From Paenibacillus pabuli (GTDB lineage Bacteria; Bacillota; Bacilli; Paenibacillales; Paenibacillaceae): 64,000 nt of DNA. The notes beneath the pieces are model-generated. The model was not told the DNA's origin and did no database searches. It was given only the letters and a program-made list of their open reading frames with translations. This document shows positions 1 to 12,352 of the stretch, piece by piece. The position numbers and the translations under genes were made by a program. The stretch is from NCBI RefSeq assembly GCF_023101145.1, contig NZ_CP073714.1, positions 2,232,001-2,296,000 on the forward strand. The letters are read 5' to 3'. The first letter of the stretch is position 1. Each line of letters starts with the position of its first letter.

Positions 1-124
1 CACCGTCCTTTAGTGATTCCTCACCAAACACGACATATAAAGGGATGATACCAATATCGTGCTGCTGGATCCATGCTGGGGCCAGATCACTTGTGCTGTC
101 CGTGAAAATTTTAATTCGTGACAT
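1..124 (-). CDS. DegV family protein, N-terminal part (runs off the window)
   Basis: Only the first 41 codons are present. The protein starts MSRIKIFTDSTSDL and continues with a GIIPLYVVFGEES stretch. The 'TDSTSDL' motif followed by 'IPLYV' is the hallmark start of DegV proteins, which bind a fatty acid and, with FakA-type kinases, feed exogenous fatty acids into phospholipid synthesis. The ATG at 124 is preceded by an AAAGGAG ribosome binding site at normal spacing. The rest of the gene lies to the left of the window, so neither length nor partner genes can be judged. Confidence 0.85.
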   Translation of the reverse strand, partial: MSRIKIFTDSTSDLAPAWIQQHDIGIIPLYVVFGEESLKDG

Positions 125-202
125 GTCAATCTCCTTTGGATACGAAAATTTGGCAATAGAATGAATCAGGTTGATATGGATCCTTGTTATTTCATTTAGC
201 TT

Positions 203-688
203 TTACATCATATAGATGCCTGCGATGATAAGCCCTGCAAACGCCAGGATCATGACACCACTAAGAATGGTTCCAATGATTGCAAAGACTTTTTTTCGAT
301 TCTTGAGAATAAGCCCAATTACCCCGAGAATAAGTCCAGCCAGGTTCAGAATCAGACAAACAAGAACAGCCAGAGAAGCCAGAACTACTGCCGGATGCAG
401 TGCGATCTCTTCCACTTGTATCGGAGTGACTAAGGCGCCAATCGAACTGTTGATAGCCATTGTGGCAATAACTAAAGTCAGCATGTAACCAATAATCGAG
501 ACCAATCCAATCACAAAGCTTGCAATGCCAGGTCCGGAATGTTTCAAACGACCCACGAATGGATCTTCCTGAGCGGAAGGATAAGGTGTAAACAGGTTGT
601 CATGATATGGATCTGAATGGTCCGTACTGGAGCCGGATGGATAAGAATGATGGTTATTCTGGTTATTCTGATTATTTTGATTATCCAT
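203..688 (-). CDS. Small membrane protein, DUF4190/DUF4064-like
   Basis: 161 residues. The first ~50 are polar and Asn/Pro/Ser rich, including an NQN-NQN-NQN repeat. Hydrophobic stretches follow at about residues 52-76, 98-126 and 132-158, the middle one joined to the last by a basic KNRKK loop. This soluble low-complexity head plus Gly-rich helices (GLILGVIGLI) is typical of the DUF4190/DUF4064 membrane proteins common in Firmicutes, whose function is unknown. A GGGAGGG ribosome binding site precedes the ATG. The downstream neighbour on the same strand is the DegV gene; the 78-base gap would allow co-transcription. Confidence 0.7.
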   Translation of the reverse strand: MDNQNNQNNQNNHHSYPSGSSTDHSDPYHDNLFTPYPSAQEDPFVGRLKHSGPGIASFVIGLVSIIGYMLTLVIATMAINSSIGALVTPIQVEEIALHPAVVLASLAVLVCLILNLAGLILGVIGLILKNRKKVFAIIGTILSGVMILAFAGLIIAGIYMM

Positions 689-967
689 AAATGGTGTGTC
701 CCTCCCTTAGTCGTGGTCATGAGTGTAATTAACCTAATCCGGGTGTTAAGATTCTCTTCAAGAGAATGAAGGCATTCCTTTTTACTTTTCCATAAATATC
801 GATAAAAATCAAGGTTTCACGCCAGTTTTCGTCCATTTTGGGGCAAAAGCTTAGCAAAGTATATATAACCAGACATATGAATGCCTTCCGCATTGCAGCT
901 TGCTGGTAAACACGGCAAGGATTCGCTAAAATGAATATTGAGAGATGAATTAAGGGAGAGAAGGAAA

Positions 968-1354
968 ATGCAACGGAAATGGATGATGCTTGGTGCTGTA
1001 CTTACAATGCTTTCTGTAGCCATTGGTGCGTTTGGTGCACACATGCTCAAGGAAAGAATTGGTGCAGACGCTATAGCCGTGTATGAAACCGGAGTGCAGT
1101 ACCACATGATACATGCAATCGCACTGCTGATTATTGGTCTCACAGCGGGTCAGCTCGGACCGTCCACCAAGCTCAAGTGGGCAGCACGCCTGTTGTTTAC
1201 AGGAATTATCATATTCTCGGGCAGTCTGTATGTACTGAGTATTTCAGGTATTAAAATGTTGGGAGCCATCACGCCAATTGGCGGGGTTGCCTTTATTGTC
1301 GGGTGGTTGTTATTCGCAATGGACGTATGGGAGCGGGGGAAAGATCGCTCTTAA
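968..1354 (+). CDS. DUF423 family membrane protein (YwdK-like)
   Basis: 128 residues. Conserved DUF423 features are visible: the N-terminal GAFGAHMLKE segment, the YETGVQYHMIHAIALL motif around residues 40-55 and C-terminal GG-containing helices. Four hydrophobic segments are expected. DUF423 proteins (YwdK in Bacillus, YgdD in E. coli) are small inner-membrane proteins without an assigned activity. An upstream in-frame ATG exists at 938, but GGGAGAGAAGG sits directly before the ATG at 968 and the family's length fits that start, so 968 is chosen. The gene stands alone and ends before a bidirectional hairpin. Confidence 0.85.
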   Translation: MQRKWMMLGAVLTMLSVAIGAFGAHMLKERIGADAIAVYETGVQYHMIHAIALLIIGLTAGQLGPSTKLKWAARLLFTGIIIFSGSLYVLSISGIKMLGAITPIGGVAFIVGWLLFAMDVWERGKDRS

Positions 1355-1431
1355 TGCGTGCTCATAAGCTCATTAAAAGGCCAAGGCACAGCTGAAGTTG
1401 TTCCAGTTACCTGTTATCAGAAAGAAAATCC

Positions 1432-1488
1432 AAAAAAGCAACTTGCGTGAGAAATGTACCCAATTTCCCCGTAAGTTGCTTTTGTTTT
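1432..1488. terminator. Bidirectional intrinsic terminator
   Basis: An 11-bp stem (AGCAACTTGCG at 1437-1447 with CGTAAGTTGCT at 1470-1480, one G-T pair) is flanked by A-run and T-run. It lies between two converging genes and can serve both. Confidence 0.7.
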
Positions 1489-1502
1489 GAATGCTCATTC
1501 AG

Positions 1503-2081
1503 TTAGAGAAATTCATCAATTTCATTGGTTCGGAATGTATACACTTGTTTTTCATCCACATGGTAGACGCTTACAATGCTGTTATCCCGATCAAAATTCA
1601 AAATGCGGCATGGTATGCTCTGGTGCTTACCGTTCTTGTTGTTCACAACGATCCGAGTAAGACGGTTTTCTTTGATAAGGGTATCAATCCATACGTCGAA
1701 TGAATTTCCGTTGGTAGTGTTGGATGCTTCGGTTGAAGGAGTGTTCTGGGAAGCAGGTGTTTCGGCTTCATTTTCTGGTTTACCATGAACGGTTGAAGCC
1801 GTCGCTTGATTTGGTGATGAGCTTTTTTGTCTTGCATTAGATTGTGTTTTTTTTCTTTCTTTATGAAGAAAGGCAAATGAGTCCTTTTTGGACTGGAGTG
1901 TCACTTCAATAATTTTGCCAAGCTCTATGCCGGATTGAATCCGGAAGTCCGCAATTTGTTCCTCTTTGTTAATGAACTCCAACAGGGACTGCAGCGCCAA
2001 TGCATTCGAGCGGCTCTTAATAAGAATGTCGACATTGAATAAAAAGCCGATTTCTTCTTCGTTGGATATGGTTTCTTTCAT
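1503..2081 (-). CDS. Conserved hypothetical protein with disordered central linker
   Basis: 192 residues, no family recognised. Residues ~1-80 are a folded-looking alpha/beta segment (FLFNVDILIKSRSNALALQSLLEFIN). Residues ~80-140 are a Ser/Thr/Asn/Pro-rich low-complexity linker. The last ~60 residues form a predicted small beta domain (RIVVNNKNGKHQSIPCRILNF) reminiscent of Sm-like or SH3-like barrels. No signal peptide or membrane segment, so probably cytosolic. The ORF is long with no competing frame of better quality, and codon use resembles the neighbours. It is transcribed alone, converging on the DUF423 gene. The function cannot be inferred. Confidence 0.6.
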   Translation of the reverse strand: MKETISNEEEIGFLFNVDILIKSRSNALALQSLLEFINKEEQIADFRIQSGIELGKIIEVTLQSKKDSFAFLHKERKKTQSNARQKSSSPNQATASTVHGKPENEAETPASQNTPSTEASNTTNGNSFDVWIDTLIKENRLTRIVVNNKNGKHQSIPCRILNFDRDNSIVSVYHVDEKQVYTFRTNEIDEFL

Positions 2082-2312
2082 TCATCCCAGCCCCGTTAAA
2101 AGATATGTCAGCAAAAACATGCTTCAATACACTATATCATTAAAAAGGCAATAATCATAGTGCTGTAGACATAGAAAATGAGCAAACCACTTGGGCTAGT
2201 TCAAGTAAAACCATATGCATTTCCAGTTCTTTTCCGCAGGTGTCCACACAGCTATCGAGAATGAGGCATACAATTATCGTGACCTGTGGAAGAGGAGGTG
2301 TATCGGGAAATT

Positions 2313-2615
2313 ATGGTGACGATGGAGCCGATTGTGGTTGGGGAGCATGTGTTGGTCGGGGTAGAGGTGAAGCTGCCCAAAACGACATTACTGACGATTA
2401 ATACATCCAAAGGATATATCATGTGCGGAGCACTCGATGTGGGATTACTTAATGAGAAGCTTGGGGATCGCAAAATTATTGCAGCTCGGGCAGTTGGCGT
2501 GCGCACATTGGAACAGCTGCTGCATGCACCTATGGAGTCGGTGACCACGGAAGCCGAGGCTATGGGCATTACGGTTGGCATGACGGGTGTAGAAGCATTG
2601 CTCAAGATGATCTAA
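2313..2615 (+). CDS. yunC: DUF1805 family protein YunC
   Basis: 100 residues that match the YunC family over the full length: the N-terminal MxxMEPIVV strand, VKLPKTTLL, the SKGYIMCGALDVGLLNEKL core, the ARAVGVRT motif and the C-terminal GMTGVEALLKM. YunC is a small alpha/beta protein of unknown biochemical role. A GTG at 2286 is in frame, but AGGAGGTG at 2293-2300 points to the ATG at 2313, and the resulting length equals that of the Bacillus protein. In B. subtilis yunC adjoins yunD; here a YunD-like phosphoesterase lies 13 kb away at 15.5 kb. Confidence 0.85.
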   Translation: MVTMEPIVVGEHVLVGVEVKLPKTTLLTINTSKGYIMCGALDVGLLNEKLGDRKIIAARAVGVRTLEQLLHAPMESVTTEAEAMGITVGMTGVEALLKMI

Positions 2616-2634
2616 TCCCTGAATATTAGGCGAT

Positions 2635-2672
2635 TAAAAAGGGCTCCCCTACTGGGAAGCCCTCTCTTTAAC
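2635..2672. terminator. Intrinsic terminator between yunC and mtnA
   Basis: A-run, then GGGCTCCCC, a short loop and GGGAAGCCC followed by a T-rich stretch. It lies between converging genes, so it may act on both strands. Confidence 0.65.
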
Positions 2673-2719
2673 TTACATGTGCCCATCCTATATCAAACGC
2701 TAAAACATGCTTCCGCTAA

Positions 2720-3793
2720 TTATGCTTCATCCTTGGCGAACAAGGCAGCCAGATTCTCTTTGAAAGGAGCGCGAACAACGCCTTTTTCCGTAATAATGGC
2801 CGTTACATATTCGTTAGGAGTTACGTCAAACGCAGGGTTGAATACTTTCACACCTTGCGGTGCTGTACGTTTGCCAAAACCTTCGGTTACTTCCTCCGCA
2901 GCACGTTCCTCAATCGGAATAAGATCTCCTGATGATGTAGACAGGTCAATGGTGGACAGTGGGCTGGCAACATAAAAAGGAATGTTGTGCGCTTTGGCTA
3001 GGACCGCTACGCTGTAAGTTCCAATTTTATTAGCTACATCCCCATTGGCAGCGACGCGGTCTGTACCCACGATAACTGCCTGAATCCAGCCCTTGGACAT
3101 CACCATGCCTGCCATGTTGTCGCAGATCAGAGTAACGTCAATACCGGCTTGCTGGAGCTCGAAGGCCGTAAGGCGTGCACCCTGAAGGACAGGACGCGTT
3201 TCGTCTGCGAACACTTTCAGGTTGATGCCACGCTCGTGAGCGAGGTACATCGGTGCAGTCGCCGTTCCGTATTTCGCGGTTGCAAGTCCGCCTGCATTAC
3301 AGTGTGTGAGCACACCCATACCGTCCGCGAACAAAGGAAGAGCATTTTCACCGATAAGACGGCAGACTTCTTCGTCTTCTTTCTGAATCAAGAGAGCTTC
3401 CGCTTCAAGAGCAGCATTGCTATCTTCGATGCTTGCACCGGATTCAGCGAGGTCACTGGCTTTTTGCATCATGCGATCCAGCGCCCAGAACAGGTTCACA
3501 GCAGTTGGACGGGAAGTGGCAAGATGGGCACAGATGGATTTTACATGATCCAACCATCCTTGAATGGCAAGTCCGTCATAGGCCTTGGCACCGAGCACGA
3601 CGCCGAATGCAGCAGCGATTCCAATCGCCGGAGCACCGCGTACTTTCATTGAGTGTATGGATTCCCATACTTCCTCGGGCGTGTACAGTTTCAGCATCAG
3701 AATCGTTTCAGGCAGCAGACGCTGGTCAAGCATTTCAAGCTTGTCCTGTTTCCATATAAGGGAGGACAGAGGCTTATGTTCAGGGGTTGTCAT
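2720..3793 (-). CDS. mtnA: Methylthioribose-1-phosphate isomerase
   Basis: 357 residues, the normal family length. MtnA converts 5-methylthioribose-1-phosphate to methylthioribulose-1-phosphate in the methionine salvage pathway. Visible signatures are RGAPAIG at 52-58, the catalytic cysteine C165 in [11 protein letters not shown], and the catalytic aspartate D245 in [19 protein letters not shown], which also forms the family signature. The ATG at 3793 has a GGAGG site. It follows mtnK by 22 bases on the same strand, so the pair forms an mtnKA operon: kinase then isomerase act on consecutive intermediates. Confidence 0.97.
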   Translation of the reverse strand: MTTPEHKPLSSLIWKQDKLEMLDQRLLPETILMLKLYTPEEVWESIHSMKVRGAPAIGIAAAFGVVLGAKAYDGLAIQGWLDHVKSICAHLATSRPTAVNLFWALDRMMQKASDLAESGASIEDSNAALEAEALLIQKEDEEVCRLIGENALPLFADGMGVLTHCNAGGLATAKYGTATAPMYLAHERGINLKVFADETRPVLQGARLTAFELQQAGIDVTLICDNMAGMVMSKGWIQAVIVGTDRVAANGDVANKIGTYSVAVLAKAHNIPFYVASPLSTIDLSTSSGDLIPIEERAAEEVTEGFGKRTAPQGVKVFNPAFDVTPNEYVTAIITEKGVVRAPFKENLAALFAKDEA

Positions 3794-3815
3794 GGATGTT
3801 CCTCCGTTCCTTGAG

Positions 3816-5033
3816 TTAGGCTTTAGCAGAAGTAACCGCAGTAGCTACAGTATCTAGAAGTTCGCCAATCGTATTCAGATTGCGATTACGCTTGATGAGA
3901 GCTTTACCGATTGCCAGCGCTTTGCGCTGAGCACGTTCACGTTGTGTCGCATCTTCAATTGTATCGATATCTGCGACATGTGCGAGTCCGACAATTCGGC
4001 GGACCATTTTTGCGCCAGCGAAGCCTGCAGAGTCTCTGAATAATTGTTGTACATAGAGATCTTCGTATCCGCGGGTTTTAGCCATAGGATCAACCAAATT
4101 GGAAGTCCACAGACCACGGAAGCGGGATTCAAATTCAGTCCATACGTCACGAACCATATCCAGTAAAATCGTTTCACGCTCATGAAGAGCTGTCTGATCC
4201 TGGAATCGACCTGGCAGCGAGGCGTAATGGAGAAGCAGATTGGCAAGAACAGCTCCTACATCGAAGCCCATTGGACCGAAATAGGCAAATTCGGGATCGA
4301 TAACTTTGGTCGATTCAGGAGTAACAAAAATACTGCCTGTGTGCAAATCCCCATGAAGCAGAGCTTGACCGTGAGTTAGAAATTTCTCGCGCAGCAAGGC
4401 GACTTCAAGGTGAAGTTCCTCATCTGTACGAAGTGCTTCCGCTTCGTCTTCAATGGAAGCTTCATAATTATTTTTCTCCGCAATGCGATACGGTTCATCA
4501 AAGATCAGATCTTCGGTTATCTTACATTGATCCGGATTGACGAATCTGCCCTGTTTCTCTTTTTTCAATTGCTGGTTCATGCCAAGATCTGATGTGAAAA
4601 ACAATGTTCTTGCCATAAACTCCCCAATGTGTTGGGCAAAAAGAGGATATGTTCCGCCATCGATGAGGCCTTTACGCATAATCACATGATCGCTCAAATC
4701 CTCCATCACGGTTAAGGCGAGATCATCATCATAATGGTACACTTCGGGCACCATTCCCGGACATAAACGATATTCTTCCTGCAGGATTTCCCGTTCAATT
4801 CTGGCACGTACCAGAGACAATGGCCATGATTCTCCAACTACTTTCGCATAAGGAAGGGCTTGTTTGATAATGATACTTTTATCGGAGTTCTGATCCGTGA
4901 TATGGAAGACCAAATTCAGATTGCCGTCACCGATCTCACGACATTCCAGATTTGCATCTGTCGCAAACGGACCCGGTAATGTTTTGGCGAGTTCGATTGC
5001 ATCCTGGGGGGTAAAAGGGCGATATTGGGACAA
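3816..5033 (-). CDS. mtnK: Methylthioribose kinase, TTG start
   Basis: 405 residues, aminoglycoside-phosphotransferase fold. It phosphorylates 5-methylthioribose, the first committed step of methionine salvage. Visible motifs: [34 protein letters not shown], the catalytic loop [13 protein letters not shown] and the metal-binding [17 protein letters not shown]; the C terminus carries [15 protein letters not shown]. The frame stays open upstream to 5270, but GGAGGTGG at about 5046-5039 sits 5 bases before a TTG at 5033, and the protein then begins MSQYRPF, as long as the Bacillus enzyme. The ATG at 5048 overlaps this ribosome binding site and is rejected. Confidence 0.93.
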   Translation of the reverse strand: MSQYRPFTPQDAIELAKTLPGPFATDANLECREIGDGNLNLVFHITDQNSDKSIIIKQALPYAKVVGESWPLSLVRARIEREILQEEYRLCPGMVPEVYHYDDDLALTVMEDLSDHVIMRKGLIDGGTYPLFAQHIGEFMARTLFFTSDLGMNQQLKKEKQGRFVNPDQCKITEDLIFDEPYRIAEKNNYEASIEDEAEALRTDEELHLEVALLREKFLTHGQALLHGDLHTGSIFVTPESTKVIDPEFAYFGPMGFDVGAVLANLLLHYASLPGRFQDQTALHERETILLDMVRDVWTEFESRFRGLWTSNLVDPMAKTRGYEDLYVQQLFRDSAGFAGAKMVRRIVGLAHVADIDTIEDATQRERAQRKALAIGKALIKRNRNLNTIGELLDTVATAVTSAKA

Positions 5034-5333
5034 GAATGCCACCTCCATATATATGAAGAAACAGGAAAACCCACTTCTTTGCTTGGTATATGTCAGTATA
5101 TCGGAAATAGCGCGGTTTTTGAACTTTTTTTTGAGACAAGCCAAGTCGATCCTGATTCGATCTTCCAGTTCAGGGGTAAAAACAAATAGGCTGGGATGGT
5201 TAAGAGAAACGTTGCAAGCAAGCCTCTCCGTTGCCAAGCGGTGACACATGGTTAACTCTCTGTTATGCATTGCAGGACAACCTGCTTACCACTGCTTAAC
5301 AGACTAATTTTATAATAAAAGGATGGGATTAAG
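5034..5333. other. Intergenic leader between divergent mtnK and dps
   Basis: 300 bases without a credible gene. It must contain both divergent promoters. I looked for the SAM-I (S-box) core on the mtnK side because mtnKA is S-box controlled in Bacillus, and did not find the GGCCC/GAAGCC/GGCAACC architecture. A lone GGCAACGG and a degenerate repeat (GTTGCAAGC / GTTGCCAAGC at about 5211-5239) are all that remains. Confidence 0.5.
5308..5320. promoter_or_regulatory. Short AT palindrome before dps, possible metal/peroxide operator
   Basis: TTTTATAATAAAA is a perfect 6-1-6 palindrome ending just before the dps ribosome binding site. One half resembles the PerR half-site TTATAAT, but the full 15-bp PerR consensus is not met. 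It could equally include the -10 region. Confidence 0.3.
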
Positions 5334-5795
5334 ATGGCTACAAAAAACAAAACGAATCAAGCAAAATCGGTGGAACAAGTACTTAATCGTCAGGTGGCAA
5401 ACCTGAACGTCCTGTATGTTAAAATCCATAATTATCACTGGTATGTAAAAGGACCTAACTTTTTCACACTGCACGTGAAATTCGAAGAATTCTACAATGA
5501 AGTGACTGTACAAATGGACGAAATCGCTGAACGCATTCTTACGCTCAAAGGTAGCCCTGCAGCTACGATGAAAGAGTATCTTGAGCTTTCTTCCATTCAG
5601 GAAGCAGCAGGTGGTGAAGATGCTAATACAATGGTACAGAACCTGATCGAGGACTTTGCTACATTGTCAAACGAGTATCAGGAAGGTATTGAAGCAGCAG
5701 AGGCTGCAGAAGACCAACCAACTTCCGACATGCTGACAGGCTTCAAAGCTGATTTGGAGAAACATATGTGGATGCTTCGCTCTTTCTTGGGCTAA
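5334..5795 (+). CDS. dps: Dps-family ferritin-like DNA-protection protein
   Basis: 153 residues. Dps proteins form 12-subunit shells that oxidise and store iron and protect DNA during stress. The diagnostic intersubunit ferroxidase residues are visible: NYHWYVKGPNFFTLHVKFEEFYNE carries the His, His and Asp/Glu ligands, followed by MDEIAERILTLKGSPAATMKEYLELSSI. The C terminus HMWMLRSFLG is the usual helix end. The short Lys/Asn-rich N terminus (MATKNKTNQAKS) could help DNA contact. AGGATGGG precedes the ATG. It is monocistronic. A peroxide- or iron-responsive control is likely by family precedent. Confidence 0.95.
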   Translation: MATKNKTNQAKSVEQVLNRQVANLNVLYVKIHNYHWYVKGPNFFTLHVKFEEFYNEVTVQMDEIAERILTLKGSPAATMKEYLELSSIQEAAGGEDANTMVQNLIEDFATLSNEYQEGIEAAEAAEDQPTSDMLTGFKADLEKHMWMLRSFLG

Positions 5796-5921
5796 TTTCA
5801 TCCTCACAAGCCGAGTTAGTTGCCTTATAAACAATACAGTTACTCTAACCAACTTTCACGTTGTCAGGACGACGCCGAGCGTCTATACTGCTGACAAGAC
5901 TGCTTTCGGAAGGAGAACTTT

Positions 5922-6497
5922 ATGTTAGGCACAACGATACCTGCGTTAAAAGAATGGGCCTCCGCAATCAAAGCGCTGGAAACGGGTCGTCAGGTTATGG
6001 TGATGCGAAAAGGCGGAATTGTGGAGGAAACCAAACGTTTTGAGTTGAAAAGTCCAGCGTTCTACCTGTATCCGACTTATGAACATCAGCGTAAAGAACT
6101 GATAAAGTCTTCTGATCACTCCTTTGTTGAGGAATCACTGGCCGAATGGGTGCCTGAAGCTTCGACGATCCGTCTCACAGCATATGCGGAAGTGATACAG
6201 GATTTGGAGATCAGAGATCAGGAGATGCTGGATCGACTTCTTGACTTTCATATGTGGACTGCGGATTTTGCCGAAGACCGCCTGAAGTGGAAACGCAAAG
6301 ATCCACTCCACGTATTGATACTCCGAGTGTACCGTTTGAAGGAACCGATGGAGATTCCCGTATTATCTGAATACAACGGATGCCGTTCCTGGATTTCCAT
6401 TCCGAATGGTCCGGTGCCGCGCGAAATGACGCCGGTGTTGGACGTTGCGGATTTTGACGAACAGGTACAGAAGATTAACGAGACGCTCAAAATGTAA
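5922..6497 (+). CDS. DUF1802 family protein
   Basis: 191 residues. The sequence fits DUF1802: an N-terminal ALKEWASAIKALETGRQVMVMRKGGI segment, the FYLYPTYEHQ motif around residue 50, and a C-terminal EYNGCRSWISIP stretch. These proteins are usually annotated as uncharacterised; the fold resembles a nucleic-acid-associated module, but no catalytic role is known. The ATG at 5922 follows a good AAGGAG site. The gene is followed by its own terminator, so it is probably monocistronic. Confidence 0.8.
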   Translation: MLGTTIPALKEWASAIKALETGRQVMVMRKGGIVEETKRFELKSPAFYLYPTYEHQRKELIKSSDHSFVEESLAEWVPEASTIRLTAYAEVIQDLEIRDQEMLDRLLDFHMWTADFAEDRLKWKRKDPLHVLILRVYRLKEPMEIPVLSEYNGCRSWISIPNGPVPREMTPVLDVADFDEQVQKINETLKM

Positions 6498-6508
6498 TGT
6501 TATTTATC

Positions 6509-6546
6509 AAAAGGACTTGTCCATGATATGGATAGGTCCTTTTTCG
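6509..6546 (+). terminator. Intrinsic terminator after the DUF1802 gene
   Basis: AAAAGGAC paired with GTCCTTTTT, with an inner TCCAT/ATGGA stem, followed by a T-run. It separates this gene from the suf operon. Confidence 0.8.
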
Positions 6547-6706
6547 GTTGAGAGGAGCAGATTTGATAAAAGGTTGGGTTCCTGTGATTTTTCTCACTGT
6601 CTATTTATGACGACGAAGTTTTGTCATTTGATTCAATCTGGCTTTTATTATAGAATCAGATAGAATAATGTTTCCTGAAAGGGACAAGAGTTCTTAGGAA
6701 ATGACT

Positions 6707-6725
6707 TGATAATCATTGAGAATCA
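6707..6725. promoter_or_regulatory. Fur-box-like site upstream of sufC
   Basis: TGATAATCATTGAGAATCA matches the Gram-positive Fur core TGATAATnATT over its first 11 bases, then degenerates. It lies about 145 bases upstream of sufC, in a 322-base gap. Iron control of suf would be biologically sensible, but the second half is poor. Confidence 0.35.
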
Positions 6726-6726
6726 G

Positions 6727-6743
6727 TTTAGAATTATTCTAAA
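6727..6743. promoter_or_regulatory. Perfect 8-1-8 palindrome upstream of sufC, PerR/Fur-type
   Basis: TTTAGAATTATTCTAAA is a perfect 17-bp palindrome. Its central 15 bases differ from the PerR consensus TTATAATnATTATAA only at one symmetric pair, as expected for a Fur-superfamily operator. It starts two bases after the Fur-like site, so two related repressors could compete here. The rest of the gap holds a CAGGG/CCCTG hairpin near 6782-6795 but no gene. Confidence 0.45.
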
Positions 6744-6867
6744 GTGATTCTTGCTTTGGAAATTGGAGTACAGGAGAAATTCAGGGGAAGCCCTGTTCAG
6801 ATATTAATAGGCGCTTTTTCGTTTTCGACGTAAACATCAATTTAATCAATGGAGGGAAACAATACAC

Positions 6868-7650
6868 ATGGCTACGAATTTCGTCATTGAAGGTCTGAAA
6901 GCGACGATCGAAGGTAAGGAAATCCTGAAAGGCATCAACCTGGAAATGAAAGGTGGAGAAATCCACGCCATCATGGGTCCTAACGGAACTGGTAAATCAA
7001 CACTGGCATCTGCACTTATGGGACATCCTAAATATGAAGTAACAGACGGTACAGTTACACTCGATGGTGAAGATGTACTGGATATGGCTGTGGACGAGCG
7101 CGCTCGTGCAGGTCTGTTCCTGGCTATGCAATATCCGAGTGAAATTGCAGGTGTAACGAATTCTGACTTCCTGCGTAGCGCAATCAACGCACGTCGTGGT
7201 GAAGGCAACGAGATCTCGCTGATCAAGTTCATTCGCCAAATGGAAGGTAAAATGAAAGAACTCGACATGAATCCTGAATTTGCTCACCGTTATCTGAATG
7301 AAGGTTTCTCCGGTGGTGAGAAAAAACGGAACGAGATTCTGCAAATGATGCTGCTCGATCCAAAAATTGTAGTACTTGATGAAATCGACTCCGGTTTGGA
7401 TATCGATGCACTGAAAATCGTGGCAAACGGTGTAAACGCAATGAAGAGCGAAGATCGTGGATTCTTGATCATCACTCACTACCAACGCCTGCTCAACTAC
7501 ATTACTCCTGACTATGTACACGTAATGATGCAAGGTCGTATCGTGAAATCTGGCGGACCTGAATTGGCACACCGACTGGAAGCTGAAGGATATGACTGGG
7601 TTAAGGAAGAGCTGGGAATTACAGACGAAACTGTAGGTCAAGAAGCGTAA
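6868..7650 (+). CDS. sufC: Fe-S cluster assembly ATPase SufC
   Basis: 260 residues, ABC-type ATPase of the SufBCD scaffold complex. It drives conformational change for Fe-S cluster assembly. Walker A GPNGTGKST is at 37-45, the ABC signature FSGGEKKR at 147-154, Walker B KIVVLDEIDSGLD at 166-178 and the switch histidine H204 in IITHYQ. No membrane segments, as expected for a cytosolic SufC. The ATG follows GGAGGG. It is first in a five-gene operon (sufC-D-S-U-B) in the standard Firmicute order. The gene starts 26 bases before sufD. Confidence 0.98.
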   Translation: MATNFVIEGLKATIEGKEILKGINLEMKGGEIHAIMGPNGTGKSTLASALMGHPKYEVTDGTVTLDGEDVLDMAVDERARAGLFLAMQYPSEIAGVTNSDFLRSAINARRGEGNEISLIKFIRQMEGKMKELDMNPEFAHRYLNEGFSGGEKKRNEILQMMLLDPKIVVLDEIDSGLDIDALKIVANGVNAMKSEDRGFLIITHYQRLLNYITPDYVHVMMQGRIVKSGGPELAHRLEAEGYDWVKEELGITDETVGQEA

Positions 7651-7675
7651 AGACAAAAACGGAGGAGGATAATCA

Positions 7676-10618
<2,943 letters not shown>

Positions 10619-10638
10619 CGATAGGGAGGTAGAGCAAG

Positions 10639-12036
10639 ATGGCTAAAAAAGCACCAGAAATGGAAGAGTATAAATATGGTTTTCGCGACGAACACAAATC
10701 CATCTTTCAAACCGGTAAAGGTCTGACTGCAGAGATCGTTAGGGAGATTTCCAAGATTAAGAACGAACCGGAATGGATGTTGGAATTCCGTTTGAAATCC
10801 CTGAAACAATTTGAGAAGATGCCGATGCCAAAATGGGGCGGAGATCTCGACGAATTGGATTTCAACGATATTCAGTACTATGTACGTCCTTCTGAAAAAC
10901 AAGGTAAAACATGGGAAGAAGTACCTTCCGAAATCAAGGAAACTTTTGATAAACTGGGTATCCCTGAAGCGGAGCAAAAGTTCCTCGCAGGTGTATCGGC
11001 TCAGTATGAGTCCGAGGTTGTATACCACAACATGCAAAAAGAATTGGAAGATCAGGGCGTAATCTTCATGGATACCGATACGGCTCTTAGAGAGCACCCG
11101 GAAATCCTTCGTGAATACTTCGCTACGGTTATTCCGCCAGCGGACAACAAATTTGCAGCACTGAACAGTGCCGTATGGTCCGGAGGAAGCTTCATCTACG
11201 TTCCTAAGGGCGTGAAATGTGAAGTGCCTCTGCAAGCTTATTTCCGGATTAACTCCGAAAATATGGGTCAATTCGAGCGTACACTCATCATTGCAGACGA
11301 AGACAGCTTTGTTCACTATGTTGAGGGCTGTACAGCTCCGATTTACAGCACGAACTCACTGCACAGTGCGGTGGTTGAGATCATCTGCAAGAAAAATGCC
11401 CGTGTTCGTTACACAACGATCCAAAACTGGGCACCAAACATTTACAACCTGGTTACTAAACGTGCGGTTGCTGAAGAAAATGCAACGATGGAATGGGTCG
11501 ATGGCAACATCGGTTCCAAACTGACGATGAAATATCCAGCAGTTGTACTGAAAGGCCGTGGAGCTAAAGGTTCGGTTCTGTCCATCGCTGTAGCTGGTAA
11601 AAACCAGCATCAGGATGCAGGTGCGAAAATGATTCACTTGGCTCCAGATACAACATCAACAATTGTATCCAAGTCGATCAGTAAACATGGTGGTAAAGTA
11701 ACCTACCGTGGTTTGGCTTCCTTTGGTCGCCAAGCGGAAGGTGCGAAATCCAATATCAAATGTGATACGCTCATTCTGGATAATGAGTCCACATCCGATA
11801 CAATTCCTTACAATGAAATCATGAATGATAACATCATGCTGGAGCATGAAGCGACGGTATCCAAAGTGTCCGAGGATCAACTCTTCTACTTGATGAGCCG
11901 CGGTCTGACTGAAGCAGAAGCAACACAGATGATCATCATGGGCTTCATTGAACCGTTCACGAAGGAACTGCCGATGGAATATGCGGTAGAGATGAACAGA
12001 TTGATTAAATTCGAAATGGAAGGGTCCATTGGTTAA
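10639..12036 (+). CDS. sufB: Fe-S cluster scaffold protein SufB
   Basis: 465 residues, the scaffold subunit on which clusters are assembled. Recognised blocks: [10 protein letters not shown] near the N terminus, YVEGCTAP, the conserved [12 protein letters not shown] segment with a cysteine, and the C-terminal [28 protein letters not shown]. The ATG follows GGGAGG. It is the last gene in the operon, and a strong terminator follows about 90 bases downstream. Confidence 0.97.
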   Translation: MAKKAPEMEEYKYGFRDEHKSIFQTGKGLTAEIVREISKIKNEPEWMLEFRLKSLKQFEKMPMPKWGGDLDELDFNDIQYYVRPSEKQGKTWEEVPSEIKETFDKLGIPEAEQKFLAGVSAQYESEVVYHNMQKELEDQGVIFMDTDTALREHPEILREYFATVIPPADNKFAALNSAVWSGGSFIYVPKGVKCEVPLQAYFRINSENMGQFERTLIIADEDSFVHYVEGCTAPIYSTNSLHSAVVEIICKKNARVRYTTIQNWAPNIYNLVTKRAVAEENATMEWVDGNIGSKLTMKYPAVVLKGRGAKGSVLSIAVAGKNQHQDAGAKMIHLAPDTTSTIVSKSISKHGGKVTYRGLASFGRQAEGAKSNIKCDTLILDNESTSDTIPYNEIMNDNIMLEHEATVSKVSEDQLFYLMSRGLTEAEATQMIIMGFIEPFTKELPMEYAVEMNRLIKFEMEGSIG

Positions 12037-12125
12037 TCCAGCTGGCCCTAGCCCGTTTCAAAAACGTCGATTCTGATTGTGGCGAAATTATGCAGAATCA
12101 GTTTCATGTAATCTAAATAAGGTAT

Positions 12126-12166
12126 AAAAAAGATCGAGGGAGTTCCATCCCTTGATCTTTTTTTTG
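12126..12166 (+). terminator. Intrinsic terminator of the suf operon
   Basis: AAAGATCGAGGGA pairs with TCCCTTGATCTTT and is followed by eight T residues. Confidence 0.9.
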
Positions 12167-12352
12167 TTAATGCAGGGTTCGTATGAACGTGGACTACGCG
12201 ACACTTCGACTAAACCCTTTTACAGACTGGAATTGGAGAATATAGTAGATGTGTTCTTATACCTAACCTGGTTTATTTATTCTAAAATAAGAGCAAAAGC
12301 ACAAGCCTTTTACTAGATTTAAGCATCTAATGATAGAAAAGGATGTGAATAC
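12167..12352. other. Upstream region of the M23 peptidase gene
   Basis: Together with the suf terminator this is a 316-base gap. It is AT-rich near 12270-12300 and probably holds the promoter of the next gene. I see no ORF or clear operator. Confidence 0.4.

Noticed and set aside
5034..5270. Seventy-nine-residue N-terminal extension of MtnK
   Set aside because: It is open by chance; the TTG at 5033 has an ideal Shine-Dalgarno sequence and gives the family's usual length.
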